Source: Paenibacillus_AB hodogayensis (GTDB taxonomy: Bacteria > Bacillota > Bacilli > Paenibacillales > NBRC-103111). From it: 64,000 bases of DNA. Below the pieces are notes generated by a model that saw only the letters and a list, made by a program, of their open reading frames with translations, was not told the DNA's origin and did not search any database. The translations under genes and the position numbers were made by a program. Shown in pieces: positions 34,517 to 42,696 of this stretch (position 1 is its first letter; each line of letters starts with the position of its first letter). The stretch lies in contig NZ_BAAAYO010000012.1 of NCBI RefSeq assembly GCF_039536325.1, positions 62,001 to 126,000 on the forward strand. The letters are read 5' to 3'.

Positions 34517-37152
34517 AGATCAAAACCAAGCTCGTCATGGGTTACGGCATGCTCGTCGTTCTGCTGATCGTCATCACGACGATCGGCTACGAGCGCATGG
34601 CCACGATGAACGACGCCTTGGAACGGTTCTACGAGATGCGCTACGCCAAGGTGAAGCTGACTTCCACCCTGCAGGGCGACGTTCATACGGCCGCCCGCGA
34701 GATGACCAACATCCTGCTCGACAATACGGCCGATGAGGCGCGCTTCGCCTCGATCCGGGGACAGGTCGATGCCGTAATCGGCCAGCTGGGCGATTTGCAG
34801 AAGCGGGTGCAAGAACCGGCCGAGCAGCAGCTGATCGATGCGGCTTCCCGCGAAGCCGACCATTTCCGCATGTATATGGATACTGTATTCAACATATTGA
34901 GGAGCGGCAAGACCGCCGAGGCGCTGGAATACAGCAAGGCGGATGGCAATGAGGCGCTGAAAGACTTTCTGGGCAGCCTCGAAAGCTTGTCCCGCTATCA
35001 CCAGCTCTCCCTCGATGCCGAGATCGCCGATTCGCAGGATCTGTACAAGCAATCGGTCAGCGCGACGGCAGCGCTTTCCGTTGCCGGTACCATTCTGGGG
35101 TTGTGCATCATGCTGTGGGTCATACCGAACATTACCAAGGGCCTCAACCTGCTTACCGGAATGGCCAAAAAATTCGGGCAGAACCGGCTCCGCTCGCTGA
35201 TGCGCATCGAGGTGCATGCCAAGGACGAGTTGGGACAGCTTGCCAGCGTATTCAAACAGATCGCCATGGATCTTCATGCCAAGAACGAGCTGGAAACGAA
35301 GTTTAATATGGCCAAAGAGGAGCAGGCCTGGGTGAACACCCACATGGCCCGCATTACCGAACTGCTGGAAGACATGACCGCTGTCAAGCAGGTAGCGCAG
35401 ACGTTCATCAGCGAGTTTGCGCCGGTGCTTGGCGCCCAGTACGGCGCTATCTATTTGCGGGACGGCGAAGGGCCGCTGAAGGCCCTACAACTTCACGGCC
35501 TGTACGCCGCAGGCCCGGAGGAGCCGGAGGCAACCTCTGTATTCCCGCTGGGCCAAGGACTCGTCGGACAATGCGCCAAAGACGGCAAACCGATCACGGT
35601 CGATCACATGCCCGACAACTATGTCGCCATCCGTTCGGGCATCGGCAGTACCGTCCCTTCCCAGATCATCATCTACCCCGTCCGTTTCCGCGACGAGGTG
35701 ACCGGCGTCATCGAGCTGGCCTGCGTCAAGCCGTTCACCTTCATTCAGCGCGAGCTGCTCAAGCATCTCGCCGAGAAGCTGGGCACGATACTGAACACGA
35801 TCTACGACCGCCTGCGCGTCGAACAACTGCTGCGCGAATCGCAGGCGCTGGCCGAGGAGATGCAGGAGCAGTCACGCAAGCGGCAGCGCGCCAACGAGCT
35901 GCTGGAGGAGCATACGCGGCAATTGAAGCGATCGGAGGAGCTTCTTCAGAACCAAAGTCTGCAACTGCTGGAAGCAAAGGAATCGGCGGAGCTGGCTTCG
36001 CGGGCCAAGAGCGAATTTCTGGCCGTCATGAGCCACGAAATCCGTACGCCGATGAACGGCGTGACCGGCATGACCGACCTGCTGCTGGAGTCCCCCCTGA
36101 ACGAAGAGCAGCAGGAGTACGCCATGATGATCCGCAAAAGCATGGACGCTCTGCTGACGGTCATGAACGATATTCTCGACTTTACCAAAATGGAGTCCGG
36201 ACGGATGGAGCTGGAAGAGCATCCCTTTCTATTGGAAGCGTGCATTGCCGACGCCGCCGACCTGTTCCGCGCGGAAGCGTCCAAGCGCGAGCTGGAGCTG
36301 GCCATCGACATCGAGCCGGGCATCCCCCCTATCGTCGTCGGAGACCCGTCGCGACTGCGCCAAGTGCTGGCCAACCTGATCGGCAACGCAGTCAAGTTCA
36401 CGAAGACGGGAGGCATCTACGTACTCGTTCGCCAAGTGAAGCCGGCGCCGGCCCCCCAGCCCGTCCCTGGCCGAAAGAATGGGACGATTACGCTGGAGTT
36501 CGCCGTTAAGGATACCGGGATCGGCATACCGGAAGGCAAGGAAGGCAAGCTGTTCCAGCCCTTCTCGCAGCTGGACGCCACGATGTCGCGCCGGTACGGC
36601 GGCACCGGCCTCGGGCTCGCGATATGCAAGTCGCTGGTACAGCTGATGGGCGGAACGATCCGCGTCATCCCGGGAGAGCGGGACGGCGCGTTGTTCGTTT
36701 TCACGATTCAGACGATGACGATCGATCCGGATACGTACGATGAGGAGAGCTCGGCCCGAAGGGAGCTATCGGCAGCTGCCGATACCACTCCTTCGTCCGC
36801 CGGACGGGCGCTCGTCGCCGACATTCGGCCATACCGGGCCTGGTTGACCGCTGCTCTGTTGCGGCGCAGCGGTTATACGGTCGTCACGGCCGATGCGCAC
36901 CTGATCGACAGGCTGCGCGAGGCGGAAGCCCCGCAAGAGCCGGAAGCAGAGCCGTATGCCCTGCTCGTCCTGACTGCCGGACTGCCCTTTGCGGCGGATA
37001 TCGTTCGTCGACAAATCGACGGGAGCATCCCTGTCGTCGTCCTGGCGGACAACGCGGACGATCAGGAGGCCGCCGCCCTTGCCGACAGCAAGGGCCTGTT
37101 GCTTCAGCCGCCGTTCTCCATCGCCCGGTGGAAAGCCGCGCTGCCGACATAA
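34513..37152 (+). CDS. Hybrid sensor histidine kinase with degenerate C-terminal receiver (RsbK-like)
   Basis: The 879-residue kinase has a transmembrane helix near 8-27, an external helical domain, a second membrane helix near 184-204, HAMP (about 205-260), GAF (about 290-430) and a long coiled coil. HisKA follows with His508 (MSHEIRTPMNG), then HATPase (about 615-730) with GTGLGLAIC. The last 115 residues have a receiver-like pattern but lack the phospho-Asp (VLTAGLP where VLDxxMP is expected), the conserved Thr/Ser (VVLADN) and the Lys (LLQPPF), so this is a pseudo-receiver. Phosphate therefore probably goes directly to the receiver of the phosphatase encoded just upstream. GTG start overlaps the stop of that gene. 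Confidence 0.9.
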   Translation: MKIKTKLVMGYGMLVVLLIVITTIGYERMATMNDALERFYEMRYAKVKLTSTLQGDVHTAAREMTNILLDNTADEARFASIRGQVDAVIGQLGDLQKRVQEPAEQQLIDAASREADHFRMYMDTVFNILRSGKTAEALEYSKADGNEALKDFLGSLESLSRYHQLSLDAEIADSQDLYKQSVSATAALSVAGTILGLCIMLWVIPNITKGLNLLTGMAKKFGQNRLRSLMRIEVHAKDELGQLASVFKQIAMDLHAKNELETKFNMAKEEQAWVNTHMARITELLEDMTAVKQVAQTFISEFAPVLGAQYGAIYLRDGEGPLKALQLHGLYAAGPEEPEATSVFPLGQGLVGQCAKDGKPITVDHMPDNYVAIRSGIGSTVPSQIIIYPVRFRDEVTGVIELACVKPFTFIQRELLKHLAEKLGTILNTIYDRLRVEQLLRESQALAEEMQEQSRKRQRANELLEEHTRQLKRSEELLQNQSLQLLEAKESAELASRAKSEFLAVMSHEIRTPMNGVTGMTDLLLESPLNEEQQEYAMMIRKSMDALLTVMNDILDFTKMESGRMELEEHPFLLEACIADAADLFRAEASKRELELAIDIEPGIPPIVVGDPSRLRQVLANLIGNAVKFTKTGGIYVLVRQVKPAPAPQPVPGRKNGTITLEFAVKDTGIGIPEGKEGKLFQPFSQLDATMSRRYGGTGLGLAICKSLVQLMGGTIRVIPGERDGALFVFTIQTMTIDPDTYDEESSARRELSAAADTTPSSAGRALVADIRPYRAWLTAALLRRSGYTVVTADAHLIDRLREAEAPQEPEAEPYALLVLTAGLPFAADIVRRQIDGSIPVVVLADNADDQEAAALADSKGLLLQPPFSIARWKAALPT

Positions 37153-37157
37153 AGACG

Positions 37158-37183
37158 GTTTCACCCCTCTTCCGTGCGGGTAA
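37158..37183 (+). promoter_or_regulatory. SigB-type promoter
   Basis: GTTTCA (37158-37163) and GGGTAA (37178-37183) are 14 bases apart, one of the best SigB matches in the window, 33 bases before the start codon at 37217. Confidence 0.75.
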
Positions 37184-37216
37184 TATACCCTATCACGATT
37201 GGGGAGGTAGATGACG

Positions 37217-37741
37217 ATGGAGAGAGCGATCGGCATATTCGCAAAGGATTCGCAAGTGGTGCGCGCGGTAGAGGCTCTGGAAAGCCACGGCTTCGGCTCG
37301 GAGGCCGTAAGAGTCATTGCCGGTACGAGCGATCAGGCGCAGAGGGCACATTCGGAAACCGACGTGCCGGTAGAGCGTCTGTACGAGAACGGCCCGCATG
37401 AGAGCCCGGATCGGCGTATGTATTCCCCCGGCGGCGTTCCCGTCATTCCTCTCGGTCTGGCGGGAGGCGCTTACGGAGGAGTTGATGCTTCGGGAATTGC
37501 TCCTGCGGGCAGCGCCGAAGGATATGCAGCTCCCTTGCTCGGAGGGTCGGCGCTGACTGACGACAACGCCGAGCTGGCCAAGGAGCAGCTGCTGGCGCTC
37601 GGCCTGGACGATAGCGACTCGTCCCAGTGCCTGAACCATATCGAGCATGGCGACCTGCTAGTCGTCGTCGACTGCGACCCGGCCGGCCGGCCTTATGCGG
37701 AATCGGCCCTCCGCGAGGGCGGGGCCATGGACATCCTGTAG
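37217..37741 (+). CDS. General stress protein of YflT-related type
   Basis: The protein has about 174 residues. The N-terminus (ERAIGIFAKDSQVVRAVEAL) and C-terminus (IEHGDLLVVVDCDPAGRPYA) show the beta-alpha pattern of flavin-like general stress proteins. A Gly/Pro-rich middle part (VPVIPLGLAGGAYGG) replaces the membrane segment often found there. ATG 37217 is nine bases after GGGGAGG; the ATG at 37211 is too close to it. SigB-like promoter and strong terminator flank it, so it is probably a monocistronic SigB target. Molecular role is unknown. Confidence 0.78.
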   Translation: MERAIGIFAKDSQVVRAVEALESHGFGSEAVRVIAGTSDQAQRAHSETDVPVERLYENGPHESPDRRMYSPGGVPVIPLGLAGGAYGGVDASGIAPAGSAEGYAAPLLGGSALTDDNAELAKEQLLALGLDDSDSSQCLNHIEHGDLLVVVDCDPAGRPYAESALREGGAMDIL

Positions 37742-37766
37742 CGCGGACAAGCCGTTTTACAGCGGG

Positions 37767-37818
37767 AAAAAGCAACTGTTTATCGACAAGCCGGGCTTGT
37801 CGGAAACAGTTGCTTTTT
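37767..37818. terminator. Strong bidirectional terminator hairpin
   Basis: AAAAAGCAACTGTTT (37767-37781) pairs perfectly with AAACAGTTGCTTTTT (37804-37818), with an inner CGACAAGCC/GGCTTGTCG stem. It ends in a T tract on either strand. Confidence 0.9.
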
Positions 37819-37907
37819 CTTAGGCTATTGGCCGGCTGCGGTCCAGCTTGCCATCCATGCCGAGTTACATTCGCGACACATTTCTTTGGCGTCGATTCAT
37901 CCGCCCT

Positions 37908-37933
37908 GTTTCAAATGCCGCTGTTATGGTTAA
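37908..37933 (+). promoter_or_regulatory. SigB-type autoregulatory promoter of rsbV-rsbW-sigB
   Basis: GTTTCA (37908-37913) and GGTTAA (37928-37933) are 14 bases apart, 42 bases before rsbV. In Bacillus the sigB operon is read from its own SigB promoter, which this arrangement mirrors. Confidence 0.6.
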
Positions 37934-37974
37934 ATGGGAATAGACATCCGTCAAAAGGAGATGAACGTTCTGCT

Positions 37975-38319
37975 ATGAATTCCTCCGATAAATTTCGTAT
38001 GCGCACCGAAACGCAGGAGGGCCGGTGCACCGTTTATATTAGTGGAGAGCTTGACCTGGAGGTCGCCTCCCAAATGCGCTCCGTCATGGAGCCGCTTGTC
38101 GAGCTTTGCGACCGGATTCTTACGTTAAATTTGCAAGAGTTGCGATATATCGACAGCACTGGCATCGGCATTCTGATCTCCGTGCTGAAAGCGCGCCACG
38201 CCCGCAACGGCTCGTTCACGGTCGAAGCCGTTCCCGCGCACATCAAGAAGCTGTTCGACATGACGGGCATCACCCCCTTCCTCAATCAGGGCGGACCGTC
38301 TGCCGCCAAGCCTATTTAA
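37975..38319 (+). CDS. rsbV: Anti-sigma factor antagonist RsbV
   Basis: The 114-residue STAS-domain protein has the phosphorylation motif YIDSTGIGIL, with Ser61 as the site used by the RsbW kinase. Unphosphorylated RsbV binds RsbW and frees SigB; the phosphatase encoded at 33359 is the likely activator. The start is ATG 37975 with AAAAGGAG 14 bases upstream, a long spacing; the frame is open much further upstream but without homology. First gene of a three-gene operon with a 21-base gap to rsbW. Confidence 0.92.
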   Translation: MNSSDKFRMRTETQEGRCTVYISGELDLEVASQMRSVMEPLVELCDRILTLNLQELRYIDSTGIGILISVLKARHARNGSFTVEAVPAHIKKLFDMTGITPFLNQGGPSAAKPI

Positions 38320-38340
38320 GAAAGGAACGAGAGCATAACG

Positions 38341-38799
38341 ATGACACTGAACCCTGTTGAACCGACTGTAACTCTCCGCGTTCCGGCTTTGGCGGAATAC
38401 GTCGATCTGGTCCGACTGACGTTGTATGGTATCGCCTCGAAGCTGGGATTTCTTTACGAGGAGATCGAGGACATGAAGGTGGCCGTGTCCGAGGCATGCA
38501 ACAATGCGGTACTGCATGCCTATGACGGCGCGGGCCAGTCCGGTATGATGGAGATCCGTTTCTACGCCGCAGAACGCGAACTGACGATTATCGTCAAAGA
38601 TGAAGGGCGCAGCTTCGAGCCGGCCCCCGAAGGCTCGGCTTCTCCTGCGCTGCACGGCAAGACGCTCGATGAAATCCAAGCCGGCGGTCTCGGTTTATAC
38701 CTGATGCAAGCCCTTATGGACGAGGTGGAGGTACGAAGCGAGAACGGCACCGAGGTCGTCTTGACCAAACGTCGGTCTAGGAGCGAGGAGATGGCATGA
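38341..38799 (+). CDS. rsbW: Anti-sigma factor/serine kinase RsbW
   Basis: The 152-residue GHKL-type ATPase has an N-box VSEACNNAVLHAY, a G1-box KDEGRSF and a G2-like segment GGLGLYLMQALMD. It binds SigB and phosphorylates RsbV. Its stop overlaps the sigB start (ATGA), the usual coupling that keeps anti-sigma and sigma amounts balanced. AAAGGAACGAG precedes the ATG. Confidence 0.93.
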   Translation: MTLNPVEPTVTLRVPALAEYVDLVRLTLYGIASKLGFLYEEIEDMKVAVSEACNNAVLHAYDGAGQSGMMEIRFYAAERELTIIVKDEGRSFEPAPEGSASPALHGKTLDEIQAGGLGLYLMQALMDEVEVRSENGTEVVLTKRRSRSEEMA

Positions 38800-39563
38800 G
38801 TGTAAATCCGGCTTGGCCTTCCCCGAATGAATCCGTCGCGATGATTGTGGAGTACCAGACCCATCCCACGGAGGATTTGGCGACAGCGCTCATCCGGCAA
38901 TACGAACCTATGGTCAAAATGGCCGCCGGCAAAATGTCACGCAACCGCCCCGATCTATACGAGGACTTGATTCAGGTCGGGCAAATGGCGCTTCTCCGAT
39001 TATTCGGCCAGTTCGACGCCGGTATGGGCAGCCCGTTCGAACCTTACGCCATGAAAAGCATCATTGGGCATATGAAAAACTATTTGCGGGACAAGTCCTG
39101 GTACATCCAGGTTCCCCGCCGCATCAAGGAAAAGGGGGCGCTGCTCCAGCATGCGATCGACGAGTTGAACGTCCGTCTCGAGCGTTCCCCGAATGTCGAG
39201 GAGATCGCCGCCCATCTCGGACTCTCTTACGAGGAGACGATGGAGGTATTCGCCGGAAGAGAGCTGTACCATTACATCTCGCTGGACACCCCCGTCTCCG
39301 AAGATGACTCCGCTTCTACGCTCGGCGATCTGATCGGCGCCCCGGCGGACGATTACAACTCGGTCGAACACCGGATGGACTTGGAAGCGGCTTTCGTTCA
39401 GTTGAAGCCCGAGGAGCGCAAAGTGCTGTCGCTCGTCTATGAGGCCGGATTGTCCCAGCGGGCGATTGCCGAAGAGCTGCACGTATCGCAAATGAGCGTA
39501 TCCCGCATCCTGAAGCGGGCCACCGATAAATTGAAAACGCTGCTGGAGGGCAAAGACCTTTAG
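38796..39563 (+). CDS. sigB: RNA polymerase sigma factor SigB (SigB/F/G group)
   Basis: The 255-residue sigma-70 family protein has region 2 (YEDLIQVGQMALLRLFGQFD), region 3 and region 4 helix-turn-helix (LSQRAIAEELHVSQMSVSRI). Directly downstream of rsbV and rsbW, it is SigB rather than a sporulation sigma factor. No rsbX-type feedback phosphatase gene follows; a large hairpin does. Seven promoters of matching type in this window are its probable targets. Confidence 0.92.
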   Translation: MSVNPAWPSPNESVAMIVEYQTHPTEDLATALIRQYEPMVKMAAGKMSRNRPDLYEDLIQVGQMALLRLFGQFDAGMGSPFEPYAMKSIIGHMKNYLRDKSWYIQVPRRIKEKGALLQHAIDELNVRLERSPNVEEIAAHLGLSYEETMEVFAGRELYHYISLDTPVSEDDSASTLGDLIGAPADDYNSVEHRMDLEAAFVQLKPEERKVLSLVYEAGLSQRAIAEELHVSQMSVSRILKRATDKLKTLLEGKDL

Positions 39564-39577
39564 CCGCCGTTGTCCCC

Positions 39578-39627
39578 GAAGAGGCGCATGCCGCAACCGG
39601 TCATTCCGGTCGAGCCTGCGCCTCTTC
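39578..39627 (+). terminator. Hairpin after sigB
   Basis: GAAGAGGCGCA (39578-39588) pairs with TGCGCCTCTTC (39617-39627), with an inner ACCGG/CCGGT stem. There is no T tract, so it may act as a transcript-end stabiliser or weak terminator. Confidence 0.5.
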
Positions 39628-39686
39628 CCCGTGCCGCGGTATCGCGCGCCCGGCGGGCAATGGCAAAGGGAAACTTTGCGAAACCG

Positions 39687-39712
39687 GTTTCAACGACCGC
39701 CAATCCGTGTAA
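39687..39712 (+). promoter_or_regulatory. SigB-type promoter
   Basis: GTTTCA (39687-39692) and GTGTAA (39707-39712) are 14 bases apart; the -10 box has one mismatch to GGGTAA. It lies 54 bases before the start codon at 39767. Confidence 0.5.
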
Positions 39713-39766
39713 TGATAACTATCCAGTGATAGTAGTCTTGCAAATCAAAGACAGGCGGTGAGCGTC

Positions 39767-40102
39767 ATGGAAGTCAAACATCGAATCCGTTGTTTTGAAA
39801 GTGACGTACTGGTATGCGATGATGGCCGTGGTTTTACCCTAAGCATTCAATCCAAGAGCAATCCGCTCGGCTTCGGCCGCGCGCTGGGCGAATTCGGGGC
39901 ATTGCCTATGGCCATCGAGGCAGCCGAGCAGTTCTGCATCGCTTACCGGATCGCGAAGGAGCACGGCTATTACTTGAAAGAGAATGAACTGATCGGACCC
40001 GAAAGAGAGCCGATCGCCGTTCAGTGGGTGCTGGAGCGTCGTTTATCCGAGCCCGAATGGTACGAGCTTATGGCCGGCAAAGCGGATATGAGCGCCGGAT
40101 AG
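39767..40102 (+). CDS. Unknown protein in the SigB locus
   Basis: The protein has about 111 residues with no signal peptide or membrane segment. It starts MEVKHRIRCFESDVLVCDDG and contains a two-helix unit (LPMAIEAAEQFCIAYRIAKE). I do not recognise the family. ATG 39767 is preceded by GGTGA; an in-frame GTG at 39758 is also possible. The SigB-like promoter upstream and terminator downstream suggest a single-gene stress-induced unit. Confidence 0.75.
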   Translation: MEVKHRIRCFESDVLVCDDGRGFTLSIQSKSNPLGFGRALGEFGALPMAIEAAEQFCIAYRIAKEHGYYLKENELIGPEREPIAVQWVLERRLSEPEWYELMAGKADMSAG

Positions 40103-40126
40103 TTTCGATAATCAAGCAAGAAAGCA

Positions 40127-40153
40127 AACCAGGCCGGGTCAGGGCCTGGTTTT
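40127..40153 (+). terminator. Terminator of the unknown SigB-locus gene
   Basis: AACCAGGCC pairs with GGCCTGGTT and runs into TTTT. Confidence 0.75.
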
Positions 40154-40196
40154 CGGTCGTAGCGCAACCCCGATTTGCCGCGAGTCGCGTTTAAAA

Positions 40197-40219
40197 AGCC
40201 GGAGGCGCTGCCCCCGGCT
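40197..40219 (-). terminator. Terminator of the three-gene GlsB-YtxH operon
   Basis: AGCCGG (40197-40202) pairs with CCGGCT (40214-40219), followed on the minus strand by TTTTTAAA. Confidence 0.65.
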
Positions 40220-40245
40220 CTGCCATACCTATTCTTAGTTCCTCA

Positions 40246-40761
40246 TTAATTCTGGATCGGGTCGGGAATCAGCCCTTCCTGCTCCAGCTCCGAATTCGTC
40301 TTCATGGCTTTCATTTCTTTGCCGAGCCGGATCAAATCCTGCTCCTCCGGGGCCATGACGCCGTTCACCGCGCTTTGCCCGTCCTCCTCTTCCCAGCGGT
40401 CAGAAAAGGCTGCATAGCAGGCATCGGCTTCCTGGAACAGTTCTCCGGCGGCTTCTTCCACCGTTTGCCCGACCAGGATACACAGCTTGTAATGCGCTTC
40501 CTCCTGGATGCCTTCGGGGATGATGTTGCTGCCGCCCCATCCGCCGCCGAATTCGGCCTCCTGAACGAGAAGTGTGATGCGTTCGGAATCATCGGAAATA
40601 AACGGAATTCGGTACACGATTTTGTCGCTGCGGTCGGGAGAGAAGAACGTAAGCTGAATGACCTTGCGCCCTTCCCTCTCGGCCGGCAAGAAGCCAAGAC
40701 GCACAAACGCCTGATTGAACTCCTCATAAGGCCTTGTCACGTTAAGGTTCGGATTCGTCAT
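40246..40761 (-). CDS. Unknown acidic protein, third gene of the GlsB-YtxH operon
   Basis: The 171-residue protein has no signal or membrane segment. It starts MTNPNLNVTRPYEEFNQAFV and contains VIQLTFFSPDRSDKIVYRIP and an acidic C-terminal helix. I do not recognise it. ATG 40761 is preceded by AGGAGG; the frame is open upstream but without support. It lies 86 bases after the YtxH gene and shares its terminator, so it probably belongs to the same SigB-driven transcript. Confidence 0.78.
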   Translation of the reverse strand: MTNPNLNVTRPYEEFNQAFVRLGFLPAEREGRKVIQLTFFSPDRSDKIVYRIPFISDDSERITLLVQEAEFGGGWGGSNIIPEGIQEEAHYKLCILVGQTVEEAAGELFQEADACYAAFSDRWEEEDGQSAVNGVMAPEEQDLIRLGKEMKAMKTNSELEQEGLIPDPIQN

Positions 40762-40847
40762 ATCGGTTTGCCTCCTGTCCGATTCACTTCCGGCCAGCGC
40801 GGAAGCCGCCCTGCGGCAGCCCCCGGATGCCAGCCTCCCGCTGGCGG

Positions 40848-41255
40848 TCAATGCGTAGGCTTTTTGTCCGCCTCGTCGGCGGCATGGTCGGCCGCTTCCT
40901 TGGATTTGTTCGCAGCGGCCGTTACGAAGTCGCGCGCTTTATCCGAAGCTTCCTCGACTTTGCCGTTCAGCTTCTTCGCCGCTTCCCGGGTCGTATCCCC
41001 GGCTTCGCGGGCCAGGTCTGCCGCTTTGTCCAGCACGCTGCTTTTCAGTTCGCTTGTCTTGTCGCGAATGTCGCGGGCCAGCTCCGCCGTCTTCTCGCGG
41101 ACGCTCTCCGTCACTTCCGCTGTCTTGTCGTACATCTCCTCTGATTTGCGCATCAGGTCTTGCCTCAGCGCCCGACCCGATTTCGGAGCGAGCAGCAATG
41201 CCGCCGCCGCACCGATGATCCCTCCAACGACTGCGCCTTTGATCGTTTCCTTCAT
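40848..41255 (-). CDS. YtxH-domain stress protein
   Basis: This 135-residue protein has an N-terminal hydrophobic helix (GAVVGGIIGAAAALLLAPKS) with the family's LLAPKSG signature. A long, regular helical tail of 11-residue-like repeats rich in Lys, Asp and Glu follows (DKTAEVTESVREKTAELARD), resembling LEA-type protective proteins. AGAAGGAGG precedes the ATG. It is the second gene after GlsB. Confidence 0.88.
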   Translation of the reverse strand: MKETIKGAVVGGIIGAAAALLLAPKSGRALRQDLMRKSEEMYDKTAEVTESVREKTAELARDIRDKTSELKSSVLDKAADLAREAGDTTREAAKKLNGKVEEASDKARDFVTAAANKSKEAADHAADEADKKPTH

Positions 41256-41309
41256 AAGTGTTGCCTCCTTCTATATCAATTGGAATGTGTAAACGATGGG
41301 GTTTACGGA

Positions 41310-41567
41310 TTACCCTGTTCTCCGCAGTGCCTGAGAAAGCAGTCCGAGTGCGAATACGAACAACGCACTACCGATGATGGCCGGAATGACCGCAAATCCG
41401 CCGATGATCGGCCCCCAGTCGCCGAATAGGTACGAGCCCAGCCAGCCTCCGGCAAATCCCGCCACCATCGCTCCGAGAAGACCGCCCGGCATGCCGCTTT
41501 TCACGAGGGCTTCTCCGATGGTTCCGATTAATACCGCCATCAGAATGCTGATTAGTAGTCCCCACAT
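41310..41567 (-). CDS. GlsB/YeaQ/YmgE-family membrane protein
   Basis: This 85-residue protein has three hydrophobic segments with the transglycosylase-associated family pattern (GGLLGAMVAGFAGGWLGSYL, GPIIGGFAVIPAIIGSALF). Members are stress-induced envelope proteins in many bacteria. GGAAGGAGGGG precedes the ATG. It is the first gene of a minus-strand three-gene unit behind a SigB-type promoter. Confidence 0.9.
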   Translation of the reverse strand: MWGLLISILMAVLIGTIGEALVKSGMPGGLLGAMVAGFAGGWLGSYLFGDWGPIIGGFAVIPAIIGSALFVFALGLLSQALRRTG

Positions 41568-41610
41568 CAGGACACCCCTCCTTCCTGTCTGTCGGCCGCC
41601 TTACGGATTA

Positions 41611-41636
41611 TTACCCCTGCCCCGTAAACGTGAAAC
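41611..41636 (-). promoter_or_regulatory. SigB-type promoter of the GlsB-YtxH operon
   Basis: Minus-strand GTTTCA (41631-41636) and GGGTAA (41611-41616) are separated by 14 bases, 44 bases before the start codon. Confidence 0.75.
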
Positions 41637-41679
41637 AGCAGCATTCCCGTCTCCGCCGGAAGATGGAACGCTGCCGCCA

Positions 41680-42423
41680 TTACTTCAACATTTTGCCCAT
41701 TCGGTTCGCCGTCCCGATAATCAAAGCGGCGTGTTCCTTCATCTTGGCCAGCGTCAGCCGATTGGACGGCCCGGATACGGCCAACGTCGCGACCAGCCGA
41801 TGCGAGCGGTTGAATATCGGAGCCGCGACGGCCGCGGCTCCCGGCTCGCGCTCTTCCACGCTGGTGGCGTAGCCGAGCTGGCTGATCTCCCCCATCTGCT
41901 TCACGAACGCGGCTTTCTCCGCTTGCCCGGACCATTCCAGCTCAGCCAGCACCTCGTCCTGAACGTCCTTGTCGGCGAAAGCGATCAGCACCTTACTGGA
42001 TGCGCCTACGTTAAGCGGCAGCCGGGCTCCGATCGGAGCGACGCGCCGGATCGCTTGGTTGCTTTGCACCGCCTGGATCCGGATACGCTCCCGGCCGTCG
42101 CGCACGTACAGGCTGATCGTTTCGCCGAGCGCATCGCGCAGACGCTCCATCTCGGGCTGCAGCAGCGTTGCCGGATCGTCGCTTTGCGACAGGTTGGCGG
42201 CAAGCTCCCAGATGCGGAAGCCGAGCCTGTATTTCTCCGTCTCCGCATTGCGGGTGATGAAGTCTTTGCCTTCCAGCGAAGCGAGCAGACGGTGCACCGT
42301 GCTTTTGTGCAGCTGCGTTTTGGCGGAAATCTCGGTCAGGCTCAATTCCGTATCGTCCGTAAATACAGATAATATATCAAGCGCCCGCTCGACGGCGCGT
42401 ACGGTCAGCTTCGTATCGTCCAT
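41680..42423 (-). CDS. IclR-family transcriptional regulator
   Basis: The 247-residue protein has an N-terminal winged helix (LSLTEISAKTQLHKSTVHRL) and a C-terminal GAF-like effector domain (LGETISLYVRDGRERIRI, VAAPIFNRSHRLVATLAVSG). IclR proteins control breakdown of small acids or sugars. GGAGCGG precedes the ATG. A perfect palindrome 19-35 bases upstream is the likely autoregulatory operator. No obvious target gene is adjacent; the hydrolase at 42697 is read divergently and shares the control region. Confidence 0.9.
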   Translation of the reverse strand: MDDTKLTVRAVERALDILSVFTDDTELSLTEISAKTQLHKSTVHRLLASLEGKDFITRNAETEKYRLGFRIWELAANLSQSDDPATLLQPEMERLRDALGETISLYVRDGRERIRIQAVQSNQAIRRVAPIGARLPLNVGASSKVLIAFADKDVQDEVLAELEWSGQAEKAAFVKQMGEISQLGYATSVEEREPGAAAVAAPIFNRSHRLVATLAVSGPSNRLTLAKMKEHAALIIGTANRMGKMLK

Positions 42424-42441
42424 CTTCCATCCGCTCCATGT

Positions 42442-42458
42442 GTTTCATTATATGAAAC
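42442..42458. promoter_or_regulatory. Palindromic operator of the IclR regulator
   Basis: GTTTCAT-TAT-ATGAAAC is a perfect inverted repeat similar to known IclR/KdgR-type operators (TTTCAT...ATGAAA). It lies in the divergent region between the regulator gene and the alpha/beta hydrolase gene. Confidence 0.6.
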
Positions 42459-42696
42459 CAAGTTTTACTCTAGTATACATGATTCGTCTTCCGGTCGTAA
42501 AGATGCAGAAGCAACACGCTTTCTATATTTTTCCTGTATGTCCTGTATTGACCGGATGGCGCTTGAAGCCATATGATAATAGTAACTGTATCCTTTAGAC
42601 ACACAGACTTGTCGACATCCTCAATCGCATCACACATACATGCCTATCCCTTGCAACCTTGTCCCCATTACAGCCCAGAATATGGAGGGATCTACC

